Assembly: GCA_030844895.1 (NCBI GenBank)
Contig: JAUTDX010000016.1
Coordinates: forward strand, 62,001 to 126,000
DNA: 64,000 bases
Origin: Ambrosia x helenae
Lineage: Eukaryota > Streptophyta > Magnoliopsida > Asterales > Asteraceae
Direction of reading: 5' to 3'
The position numbers and the translations under genes are program-made. Under the pieces are notes generated by a model. That model worked only from the letters and a program-made list of their open reading frames with translations, was not told the DNA's origin and searched no databases. Shown piece after piece: positions 52,954 through 62,544 of this stretch (position 1 is its first letter; each line of letters opens with the position of its first letter).

Positions 52954-54025
52954 GAGCCCTCCTTACGGCTATGCGCATATAATGTATACTAGATTATACC
53001 CCGGGAGTGTCCCGGGTTGAGAAATTTAATATGATACATCAATTTTAAATATATGAAATAGACTGATGTATAACTCTAATATTAATATCTAACTTAAAAC
53101 AAATTAACAATGTACAACTCCAATGCTAACACCTAACCTAAAAGAATGTAGAACTTTAATGTAACTCTAATATTAACACCTATCCTAAAGACTAAACAAA
53201 TGTACAACTCTAACATACTAATATTGATACCTAACTTAAAACAACGTATAATTCTATTAACCTATTCGGCTCTGGTTGAAAAAAAAATCATATTTACTGA
53301 TTTAAACATAATTAGTGACTTGTCTATGCATGATTAATGATTTACCTGAACACTTTGTGATTTTTTCCTGTATGAACAAAACCCCGCAAAAAAATTTCTC
53401 CGTTTTTTATATAGCACTATGGTACTCGTTGGAAAGATAATAAAACGCTCGTTAATTTGGTGTAATTTTTATCTTTAAAAAATCTCGTATATTAAAGATA
53501 TTAACGTTTAAAAATTATGGGAGAAAACATGAGGGTGAAAAATCCAATTTTGTTTTAAATTATTTTTTTCCTAAAATATCTCAATGCCACATGGGATGAC
53601 ACATGACACACTCAAGGAAGAGAATGCCTCTTTGAGTGCCATGTCATTAAAATGGCTTTGAATTATTATATGTATAGATATGTGTGGCCTTCGGGGGGCA
53701 AAAGTAAAGTTGCACTAATTTTAACGTTATTTTTCTAATTTCGTGAAAAATAGCGTTAAAAATGACGGACGGTTTATCATGCATCATGTGGTGGCGTTGA
53801 TGGCCAAAAGACATGGGAGTACATGCACCAATCGGGTTTGTCCCGATTGCTAAGCATTATGTGGCCTTATGTCCAAGGCTTGATACAAAACCACTATCGA
53901 GCCAGGGGTCTTACTAGAAGCAGCCTCTTTATTCACACGAGGTAGAGGTAAGGTTGTCTACATCTTACATCCTCAGACCCTACCTTAGCTTTTGCTATTG
54001 GTGGGATTAACCGAGTATGATGATG
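52954..54025 (+). mobile_element. Short retroposon with RTE-like tail, copy A (carries a Helitron)
   Basis: A perfect 17-bp TSD AGACTTTAGAGAGTACT flanks it (52937-52953 and 54026-54042). Without the Helitron it is about 382 bp, starting GAGCCCTCCTTACGG and ending GAGTATGATGATG. The 3' part has the RTE-type block AAGCAGCCTCTTTATTC, TCTACATCTTACATCC and GGTGGGATTAACCGAG. It could be a 5'-truncated RTE copy or a SINE using an RTE tail. Confidence 0.8.
52989..53678 (-). mobile_element. Non-autonomous Helitron, copy 3
   Basis: Minus-strand TCTATACATATAATAATTC start, hairpin with CCCGGGA/TCCCGGG arms and final CTAG, between A (52988) and T (53679). The related locus at about 36811 lacks it precisely, confirming the termini. 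Very similar to 6035-6726. Confidence 0.9.
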
Positions 54026-54042
54026 AGACTTTAGAGAGTACT

Positions 54043-54766
54043 CTTGAAATTTGATAGGATGATTTGGAAAATTTCAGGACAATGCTCTACTAAAGAGTGT
54101 CTGGGATTGATTGGATCCAAAGATTGGATATAACAGATGAAACATTGTTCTAGCGGGACGGGACACTCCTCGGGTAGCTTCACCGGGGTACCTTTGCTGA
54201 TCGGAAACACTGCCGTCACCCTCTTGGTAACGGTAAAAAATTTTACCGCTTGGCAATGAGTAACCGATCGGCAATGTGGCGTTGGGTTTGATTTTGACAT
54301 GACAAGGCGGGGTTGGGTGGGGCTTGACAACTATGCTAACAATGTCAATATTGATAGGTTAAAACATTTGGTAGCTAATTCGGCTTCGGCTACGACCAAC
54401 ATGAACCATGTTAAGTTACTGTTTATCATTGACTTCTTTCATCTAATTGCAATTGTTGGTTGACCTCTTAGGTTGCTACGTGTATCGTAGTGTTGTTGGT
54501 TACATATTTACCGTTGATCAAACATTAGTGTGGATGGGTTTTAGTTTCCACTCATGGATCATATGCTACTGTTGGGTTAGTAATTAGTATCTACCGATGA
54601 TCAAATATATTGATCAATTCTCACACAACTTGTCATTACCATACATATCTAATGCAGCCTGCAGGCAACATAGTGATATAGAGTCAACCCTATGGCTAAC
54701 ATACTCCTACTTAGACTATAGATAGAAGGAAACATGGTAAAAAGCCTGGACATTAAAAGAACATGA
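54043..54766. other. Intergenic, no gene seen
   Basis: A roughly 100-codon open frame here on the minus strand shows no recognisable domain and no splice or promoter context, so it is not called. Confidence 0.45.
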
Positions 54767-54774
54767 CTTGGGCT

Positions 54775-54947
54775 CAGGGGTGAAGCTTGGTTCTCGAATC
54801 GGAGGGGGCCGAACTCAAATTTTTTTCGATCGGTAGTGGCAATCGGCGGGGGCCGGACTCAATTTACCTGTGAAAATCACAATTTTCCACTGCTGCGCCA
54901 AAAAACAGGGGGCAGGCCCCCCTGGCCCTTTAAATCCTTCGTCCCTG
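54775..54947. mobile_element. 173-bp hAT MITE
   Basis: 8-bp TSD CTTGGGCT / CTTGAGCT (one mismatch; 54767-54774 and 54948-54955). Ends CAGGGGTGAAGCTTGG and (reverse complement) CAGGGACGAAGGATT. Same end type and size as the 177-bp element in the myosin-binding gene intron. Confidence 0.75.
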
Positions 54948-54955
54948 CTTGAGCT

Positions 54956-55853
54956 ACAAACAAGTGGTATTACGGGGTTCATATATATAAGTGGTTGATT
55001 AATGTCTCAACGAGTCGATTCAGATAGCAAGCCCAGTTGTCATACCAAAACTTGTCATTTGAGATTCCGTTTTCACCATTAAAAAACTTTATTCAAATTT
55101 TGCAATTTTTAATCAAGCCACTTGTAAGCGACCTAAGTTGATGAGAGTCCCAATTTGTGTATTTATTTATGTCTTTAATTTAATTTCAACATTTAGTTAT
55201 TAGCTACCAGATTAGAATATGTGACATATTTTACAAAATTTAGAATAGTCTTTCAACTAGTAAGACTGATTGAACCCACGAGGTCCCTTAGTGCCTAAAA
55301 TCCTATTAGTTTTGAATGAACTTGTAGTTCCCACCTCTAACTCGTGTCGATGTTTAATAGGATTTTCCTGTGATCATAAGTAACTATTAGTTAAATGAAT
55401 TGACTCGATGACATTATAATCACCAACAACACACTCTCTTCACGACCCACTAGCTCATTATATCGCCATAGAATATAATTATTACTATTGTAATTAGGTA
55501 TATATTTGGTGTATGTGGATTCACAATAATGTCTTTAAAGATGTTCCATGTTTGAGATTTTCTTACTTAATTTGTAACGTGCTTGGATTAAAACAACATG
55601 AATGAATACTTTACCCTTATGACGACTGCTTTGCTTGATAAAAAAATGAAAACCAAAAATCCACACATATCGCAATAATCGTGATGGGGTTTATGCAAGA
55701 ATCAATCCACCCAAATCGATGATGATGAAAAGATTTCCATAATCAAAGTGAATGATGGCCGTGAGAAAAATGGTGGTGGGAATCAAAATAAGTATGACAA
55801 ATCAGGGAAGATTGATGTAGGAGTATTGAAGAATCGAAGCCGATTTAGGTCTG
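54956..55853. other. Intergenic, no gene seen
   Basis: AT-rich. A stretch at about 55680-55850 is less AT-rich, with short open frames, but none is recognisable. Confidence 0.45.
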
Positions 55854-56112
55854 TGTTACGGGTCAAATAGTTATAAGGACTGAAAATGACAGATTGTAAT
55901 AGTTGTTGTATTGTAATAGAGTTCAGGGTGTTAAGTGTCATTAAGTAATAGTTAGAGGGGTCATAGTGAATAAAGGTTGTTAGGCTCAAAAGTTAGTTAA
56001 TAACCGTTGTAATAGCTATATAGCTGGACGATTGATCATAATGAACGGTTATGTGTTTGTTGAGCTTAATCTCTCTCTCTGTTGTTCTTAGTTTCTCATA
56101 CACATCGTTACA
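55854..56112 (+). repeat. 5' LTR of the Reina-like element
   Basis: Ends CTCATACACATCGTTACA. A TATAGC-type box and a pyrimidine stretch TCTCTCTCTCTG lie near the 3' end. Differs from the 3' LTR by one C/T in that stretch. Confidence 0.93.
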
Positions 56113-56411
56113 TTGGTATCAGAGCACCGATCTTGGTACTCCGACCACCATTCACCGCCGTAAATCACCGTCTACCACCGTCTTCTCCAGCTAATTGTTC
56201 TGATTCTGCAAAAATATTTTTTTTTCAAAACTCCTTTTCTTTTTGTCCGGGAATAGATCAATCGTGATCATTCCATTCCATTGGATAATCAATTCGTGAT
56301 TATCTGATTCTTTGGATCGATCTATTAGAGATTTGTCCAATCATTTACACAACTTGAATTCTATTAATTCTTTCAGGGAGCTCTTACATTCTTTTCAATT
56401 CGTAATTGATC

Positions 56412-57961
56412 ATGACTACTCGTAGCAGATCAGAACCTGAGAAATCTTCTATTGAAAAAACGGTAGAAGATCATTCAATTTCGTTATTAATGATTGATGC
56501 GTTCATGCAAAAATCTGAAACAACGTTTGCAAATCTTAATGCTAGTGTTCAAGCATTGTTAGACAAATTGCAAACCAATTCAATGCATAGTCCAACTAGT
56601 GAAGGCATAATTCCAACTAATAACAATAATCAACGAACTGATCGTCTTCATCGAATTGGAAAAATTGATTTTCCAAAATTTAATGGGGATGATGTGGATG
56701 ACTGGATCTATAAATGTGAACATCTTTTTGGTGGATGAAACTCCAGAAAATTTTAAGGTCCGGTATGCAGCCATTCATTTAGAAGGGAAGGCTGTAAAGT
56801 GGCATCATGGCTTTTTGAAAACCAAAGGTGTTCCTATACCTGAAATAACATGGAAAGAGTACTCTGAGGAGATAATTACAAGATTCTCAGATGAAGTGTT
56901 TGATGATGCCATGGGGGTTCTTACTTCCTTGAAACAAAGTGGTCCATTGGAAGATTTTTGTGACCAGTTTGATGCTTGTTTGTTGAAAGTGACTATTCCA
57001 GAACCATATGCTGTTAGCATATTTCTTAAAGCCTTGAAACCTGAGATAGATGGTCCTGTCAAAATGTTTAAACCAACCACCATGAGAGAAGCCTTTTACC
57101 TTGCAAAAACTCAGAATTCAACCAATAAATCAGTGGGTTACCCAACCAAAAACAATTATTCCAACTCTTATACCAACAAAAACTTTGGGAACAATTAAAC
57201 CTCCAACCAATGTTTCCCATCTACCCTTATTACCCACACCATCCAATACCAAGAAACTATCCAACACTAAACAGTTGTCCAGCAAAGAGATTGAAGCAAA
57301 AAGGGCAAGAGGTGAGTGTTTTTGGTGTACAGAAAAATTCACACCAAACAAGCAACTGTTTGTTCTTGAAATTTCTGGATCAGAGGATATTGAAGAAGAG
57401 GAGTTGTTTGTGGAAGAAGAAACTGTTTTGACCCAAGAATGGAAAGAACCTCAGATTTCCATACATGCATTGACAGGTATGGTTTCTTTTTCAACCATGA
57501 AGGTGATTGACACCATTGGGAATAGGAAGCTGAGAATCTTGATAGATTCAGGATCTACCCACAACTTTGTTAATCTGTTGATTGCATTAAAACTGAATTG
57601 TGTCTTAAAGGGTATAAAAGGAATTTCAATAGGGGTGGCAAATGGATCAGAGATTGATTGTGCAAATTTTTGTCCAAATTTTCAATGGTATATGCAAGGA
57701 ATGTGGTTTACAGCTGATGTATTAGCTATACCATTGGATAACTATGATATGGTTCTTGGAATTCAGTGGTTGTTGACCCTTGGACCTATCATTTGGAACT
57801 TTGAGGATTTAACCATGGAATTCTCAATAGATGGTAACCCTTGTAAGTTGAAAAGAATAGATAACAACAATAAAAGATCCCTTTGTTCTGCTAACTTTCT
57901 GGATGTCTTGTTAGGACAACAGGATAAGTTGGTGGAAGCCCATTTGTTAAGTATGCAAGTT
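56412..57961 (+). pseudogene. Gag and protease of the Reina-like element
   Basis: Gag starts at 56412 (MTTRSRSEPEKSS). The frame shifts near 56730, just after WIYKCEHLF; Gag continues as VDETPENFKVRYAAIHLEGK... to 57195, and a second shift leads into 57101-57961. The knuckle region ECFWCTEKFTPNKQL has lost the His/Cys half of the usual CCHC. The protease active site LIDSGSTHNFV is intact. A TAG at 57962 ends this frame before Pol. Several lesions make it non-coding as it stands. Confidence 0.8.
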
Positions 57962-57964
57962 TAG

Positions 57965-59542
57965 ACTCAACAATCTGAATTTCAGCATCAGACAAAGATA
58001 AAGGGGGAAATTGTGGATACTGAGATGAAAGTGTTAATTGAGGAGTTTGATGATGTTTTTCAGACCCCAACCACTTTGCCCCCTAAGAGACAGTTTGATC
58101 ATAAAATTCCATTAAAAGATGAAACTCAAGTGGTCAACCTTAAGCCCTATAGGTATCAGTCTGCTCAAAAAGATGTTATTGAGAAACTTACTAAAGAACT
58201 AATGGATTCTGGGGTGATAAGGGATAGTTGCAGCCCTTTTGCAGCTCTTGTTGTCCTTGTTAAAAAGAAGGATGGAACATGGAGATTTTGTATTGACTAT
58301 AGAAGGTTGAATGATGCTACAATAAAGAATAGCTTTCCAATTCCTTTAGTAGAAGAGTTGTTTGAGGAATTAGGGGTTGCAGTGGTATTTTCTAAGCTGG
58401 ACTTAAGATCTGGCTATCACCAGATAAGAATGGAAGAGCAGGATATCCACAAAACAGCCTTCAGGACACATGAAGGATTGTTTGAGTTTGTTGTGATGCC
58501 ATTTGGCCTTACAAATGCTCCTGCTACTTTCCAAGGCCTTATGAACCATGTTTTTAAAGAACATCTTAGAAAATTTGTGTTAATTTTCTTTGATGACATA
58601 CTGATTTACAGCAGTTCTTGGAATCAACATTTACAACATGTAAGGGTAGTTTTGGAAATCTTGAGAAGTCACCAGTTGTTTGCCAAGAAGTCTAAGTGTA
58701 ATTTTGGTGGTGACTCTGTAGAATATTTGGGCCACATTATTTCTAACAAAGGAGTTTCAACCGACCCTAATAAAATTCAGGCTATAAAAGATTGGCCAAT
58801 GCCTTCTGATGTGAAACAGTTGAGGGGTTTTCTTGGACTCACTGGCTATTACAAAAGATTTATAAAGGGGTATGGTATGCTGGCCAAACCTCTCACCAAT
58901 TTACTCAAGAAAGATGCCTTCATATGGGATGATCATGCCATTCAAGCTTTTCAGAAGTTGAAAGAGGTAATGATATCACCTCCTGTGCTTGCTTTACCAG
59001 ATATTAAAAAATCCTTAACAGTGGAAACAGATGCATCAGGGAAGGGTATAGGAGCAGTTTTGATGCACGAGGGCCATCCAATTGCTTTCATAAGCAAGGC
59101 TCTCTCTCCTAGACAACAAGCTCTTTCAGTCTATGAAAGAGAATTGTTGGCTATAATATTTGCTGTAAGATATTGGCATCATTACTTGACTGTGGGGCAT
59201 TTTGTCTTAAAAACTGGTCAAAAGAGTCTTAAGCATCTGCTAGAACAAAAAATTACCACTCCATTACAGCAAGTATGGTTGGCAAAGCTCATGGGATATG
59301 ATTTTGAAATTGTGTATAAGCAAGGTGTGGAAAACAGTGTGGCTGATGCTCTCTCAAGAGTAGAATCACCTACTCTTATGAGCATAACCATGAACACTTT
59401 TGACCCAAACCTTTGGGAGAGGGTTAAAAAATCATGGGACACTGATGAAAAGTTACAAGATTTTTTGCAAAAACTGAGGGCAGGACAACATGTGGACAAG
59501 TATGAGTGGAAAAATGGTCATTGTTCAAAAAAGGAAAGATAA
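57965..59542 (+). pseudogene. RT and RNase H of the Reina-like element
   Basis: Same frame as the protease, resumed after the TAG at 57962. RT contains FSKLDLRSGYHQIRM, MPFGLTNAPATFQ and FFDDILIYSS, so the catalytic pair is present. RNase H has ETDASGKGIGAVL and YERELLAIIFAV, but the third catalytic Asp is replaced: FVLKTGQKSLKHLL, where family members have TDQKSL. The frame ends at 59540-59542, with a frameshift near 59530 into integrase. Confidence 0.85.
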
Positions 59543-60835
59543 TTGTGGGAAAAGATCAACTGTTACAAGAAGATATTATCAGGATATGCCATTCAGGAGT
59601 CAATAGTGGCCATTCTGGGGTGCATGCCACCATTCAAAGGGTACAATCAGTTTTTAGATGGAAAGGTTTGCATAAACAGGTAAGAAACTTCATAAGGCAG
59701 TGTGGGGTCTGTCAGAGGGCAAAAGCAGAAACATTGGCTTCTTCTGGCCTGTTACATCCACTTCCTGACCATGTCTTTTCTAGCATTTCTATGGACTTTA
59801 TTAATGGGTTGCCCAAATCCCATGGTAAAGATTCTATTTTTGTTGTAGTGGACAGGCTTACCAAGTATAGCCATTTTATGGCTTTGTCTCACCCTTATTC
59901 AGCTGCACAAGTGGCTCAGGCCTTCATGGACAATGTCTTTAAGCTTCATGGTTGGCCAGATACAATTCTCAGACAGAGATCCAGTGTTTCTTAGCTAGTT
60001 TTGGAAGGAATTTACTGCCTTACATGGTGTAGAGTTGGCTTTATCAACTGCCCATCATCCTCAGACTGATGGACAGACTGAAATTGTCAATAAGTGCTTG
60101 GAAACTTATTTGAGATGTATGGTCATGGACAAGCCAACTGACTGGGCTAAGTGGTTGACATTGGCAGAGTTTTGGTACAATTCAAACTATCACACATCCT
60201 TGGGAATTAGTCCATTTCAAGCCTTGTATGAATATTAACCTCCCCTATTTGTTCCTTATGTCCCAAAAGATGCCAGAGTAGCAGCTGTAGATGAAGTATT
60301 GACTGATAGAGAAGACACAATCAAGCTGTTGAAATTTTCATTGACAAGGGCTCAGAATCGAATGAAACAGTTTGCAGACCACAGAAGGAGTGACAAGGAG
60401 TTTAAAGTTGGAGACTTTGTTTATGTGAAGCTCCATCCCTATGGGCAGAACACATTGAGAGCTACTCACAACAATAAATTGGGACCTAAGTACTTTGGTC
60501 CCTATTTAGTGATAGAAAGAATTGGTCAAGTGGCATATAGGTTGGATCTTCCTAACTCTGCACAGATACATCCAGTGTTCCACGTATCTCTTTTGAAGCT
60601 GGCAAGAGGAAGTGATCATCAGGTGACTCCCATTCCTCAGGGTCCAAGATTCCAGTTTAAACCACTACATGTGTTGAACAGAAGAATGGTTCAAAGGGGT
60701 CACAGGGCTTCAGCAGAAGTGTTAGTACAGTGGGACAAGTTACCAATCAGTGAAAGCACTTGGGCAAAAATTGCTCAAGAAGGGGGTATTGTTACGGGTC
60801 AAATAGTTATAAGGACTGAAAATGACAGATTGTAA
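59530..60835 (+). pseudogene. Integrase and chromodomain-like C-terminus of the Reina-like element
   Basis: Zinc-binding region with H..H and CGVCQRAK; first Asp in SMDFINGLPKS. A frameshift near 59970 destroys the second Asp motif (the sequence reads ILRQRSSVS then stop). The Glu region HPQTDGQTEIVNKCLE follows at about 60050, then a TAA at 60236. The C-terminus (60299-60835) has GPYLVIERIGQVAYRLDLP, HPVFHVSLLK and VLNRRMVQRGHRASAEVLVQ, the Reina-type chromodomain-like end. Its frame runs into the 3' LTR. Confidence 0.82.
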
Positions 60836-61048
60836 TAGTTGTTGTATTGTAATAGAGTTCAGGGTGTTAAGTGTCATTAAGTAATAGTTAGAGGGGTCAT
60901 AGTGAATAAAGGTTGTTAGGCTCAAAAGTTAGTTAATAACCGTTGTAATAGCTATATAGCTGGACGATTGATCATAATGAACGGTTATGTGTTTGTTGAG
61001 CTTAATCTCTTTCTCTGTTGTTCTTAGTTTCTCATACACATCGTTACA
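60790..61048 (+). repeat. 3' LTR of the Reina-like element
   Basis: Nearly identical to the 5' LTR. Overlaps the end of the pol frame by about 45 bases and is followed by the duplicated GTCTG. Confidence 0.93.
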
Positions 61049-61053
61049 GTCTG

Positions 61054-61894
61054 CTTTGTTGTATAGTGATGGCCGAAGACATAAAAGGATAGTGTGGATT
61101 AATGCATAACCATAGGAGTTGTTAGGGAGTCAAGAACAACTGTGCGGCAGGTTGAGTAAGATACATAAATAGATTCAAGTGTTTTATTTATAGGGTTATT
61201 ATTACTCTTACGCTGCATTATGTTTTTTTCATTATTTTCGTCATTGTTTTTTTTCTTGGCATTATGTTATATTTATTAATATTGCATTATATTTTATGAT
61301 TAATTGTGTTATAATTCATAATTTATTGTGTTTTTGTATCATTCTCACATTTCTTATTATTATTACACTGTGTAGGATAAGTTGAACATCTTCTAATTCA
61401 TCTAGAATTGATATGACATGTTCTTTCTTAAACACCCTTCGATCCCAATTGCCTCCACCCTTGTGGTAGAGTGGTAGAGAGGAAATCATCTCTTAAGAAA
61501 GATTGAGATTAAGAGAGATTGAGGGTTAAAATATAAGGGGATACAAAAAAATGAGATGTAATAAAAAGGGTGTAAAAAACATGAGAGAAAATTAGCCGTA
61601 AATCTAACACCCAAATTATGGGGCAAGTTATTCTATACAGTGTAATAAAAATGAGAATGATGAGAAGAATAGAAAAATAAGAAAAATACACAATGCTACA
61701 TAAAAGACACAATGATATAATGTAAATTCTAAAAACTATAAGCTAAAAATCCAAAAAAGCGAAAACCTAAAAACTCAGATTGTGGGGTTTGATGAGACGA
61801 TTCTAATGCCGCTTGAATAAGTTCAATCGAAGTCCATTTAACATGACTTACTATTTTTCTTTTTCACTAGTATGTGATCCTAATCCCCAATTAT
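61054..61894. other. Intergenic, no gene seen
   Basis: AT-rich. Sequence at 61460-61520 (GGTAGAGTGGTAGAGAGG) faintly resembles a tRNA-type A box, but no B box or tail follows. Confidence 0.45.
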
Positions 61895-62300
61895 GAGGGT
61901 GTTTGGGATTGAGTTTGGAGATGCAAAAGTGCTTTTGGTCAAAAGTGCTTATTGGCTTATTACTTTTTGAAAAGGAGTTTTAAAAAAAGTGTTTGGATTA
62001 GCTTTTCGGATGAGAAACGTCAAAAAGTCAATAAATTGTTGTTTTTTAAGTGTTTCGCTTAACTTATTGTGAATATTGGTTGTATAGGTGGTATGTTTGT
62101 AATTTTTTTTCCGAAAGTCAAAAGCCAAAAGCCAGGATTTCTAACTTTTCAAAAACAGCTTTTCCACCCTTAAAAGCCAAAAGCCAAAAGTCAAAACAGA
62201 AAGTGCTTTTAAGTTACACAAACAACTTATTGACTTATTTGCTTTTTGAAAAAGTCAATAAGTCAGTAAGTTGTTTTGAAACTCAATCCCAAACACCCTC
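61895..62300. mobile_element. MITE with GAGGGTGTTTGGGATTGAG ends
   Basis: Both ends read GAGGGTGTTTGGGATTGAG inward (perfect 19+ bp inverted repeat) and the arms carry many AAAAGCC/GGCTTTT motifs. The flanks share only TAT, so PIF/Tourist (3-bp) and hAT (8-bp) cannot be separated. 406 bp, upstream of the CK2 beta gene. Confidence 0.8.
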
Positions 62301-62512
62301 TATATATAAAAAAAAGTTGCATATAAGCACTTAGAATTATGAAAAAAAAAAAACATATAACAACAAGAGAAAAAACCCTAACCCACATCGTGCATTTTCC
62401 TCTTTTGAATCTATCTATACTCAATCTCTTCAATTAATCAGGCTAAAAATATCTGAAACCAGATCTACAATTCCTTCACAAACTCATCTATCTATATCAT
62501 CAACACATATAC

Positions 62513-62527
62513 ATGTACAGAGGCTAG
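62513..62527 (+). promoter_or_regulatory. Minimal uORF (MYRG-stop) upstream of CK2 beta
   Basis: ATG TAC AGA GGC TAG lies 32 bases upstream of the predicted start at 62545 and is the first ATG of the likely leader. Known plant CK2 beta proteins begin MYR-, so this looks like the ancestral start followed by a stop. Confidence 0.6.
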
Positions 62528-62544
62528 CTGAGGTATAACCGTCG

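Larger units (their letters stand above)
55854..61048 (+). mobile_element. Ty3/gypsy chromovirus (Reina-like), young but defective
   Basis: Short 259-bp LTRs (55854-56112 and 60790-61048) start TGTTACGGG and end CGTTACA, with TSD GTCTG (55849-55853 and 61049-61053). The primer site TTGGTATCAGAGCA follows the 5' LTR and an AGAAGGGGGTA tract precedes the 3' LTR. By eye the LTRs differ at one position. Gag, protease, RT, RNase H, integrase and a chromodomain-like C-terminus are present, but four frameshifts and two stops break the frame. Confidence 0.92.

Noticed and set aside
54031..54330. Minus-strand ORF of 99 codons
   Set aside because: No domain, signal peptide or neighbouring gene structure. 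It overlaps the TSD of a retroposon at one end.
61460..61560. Another tRNA-derived SINE
   Set aside because: An A-box-like GTAGAGTGGTAGAG is visible but no B box, tail or target duplication.
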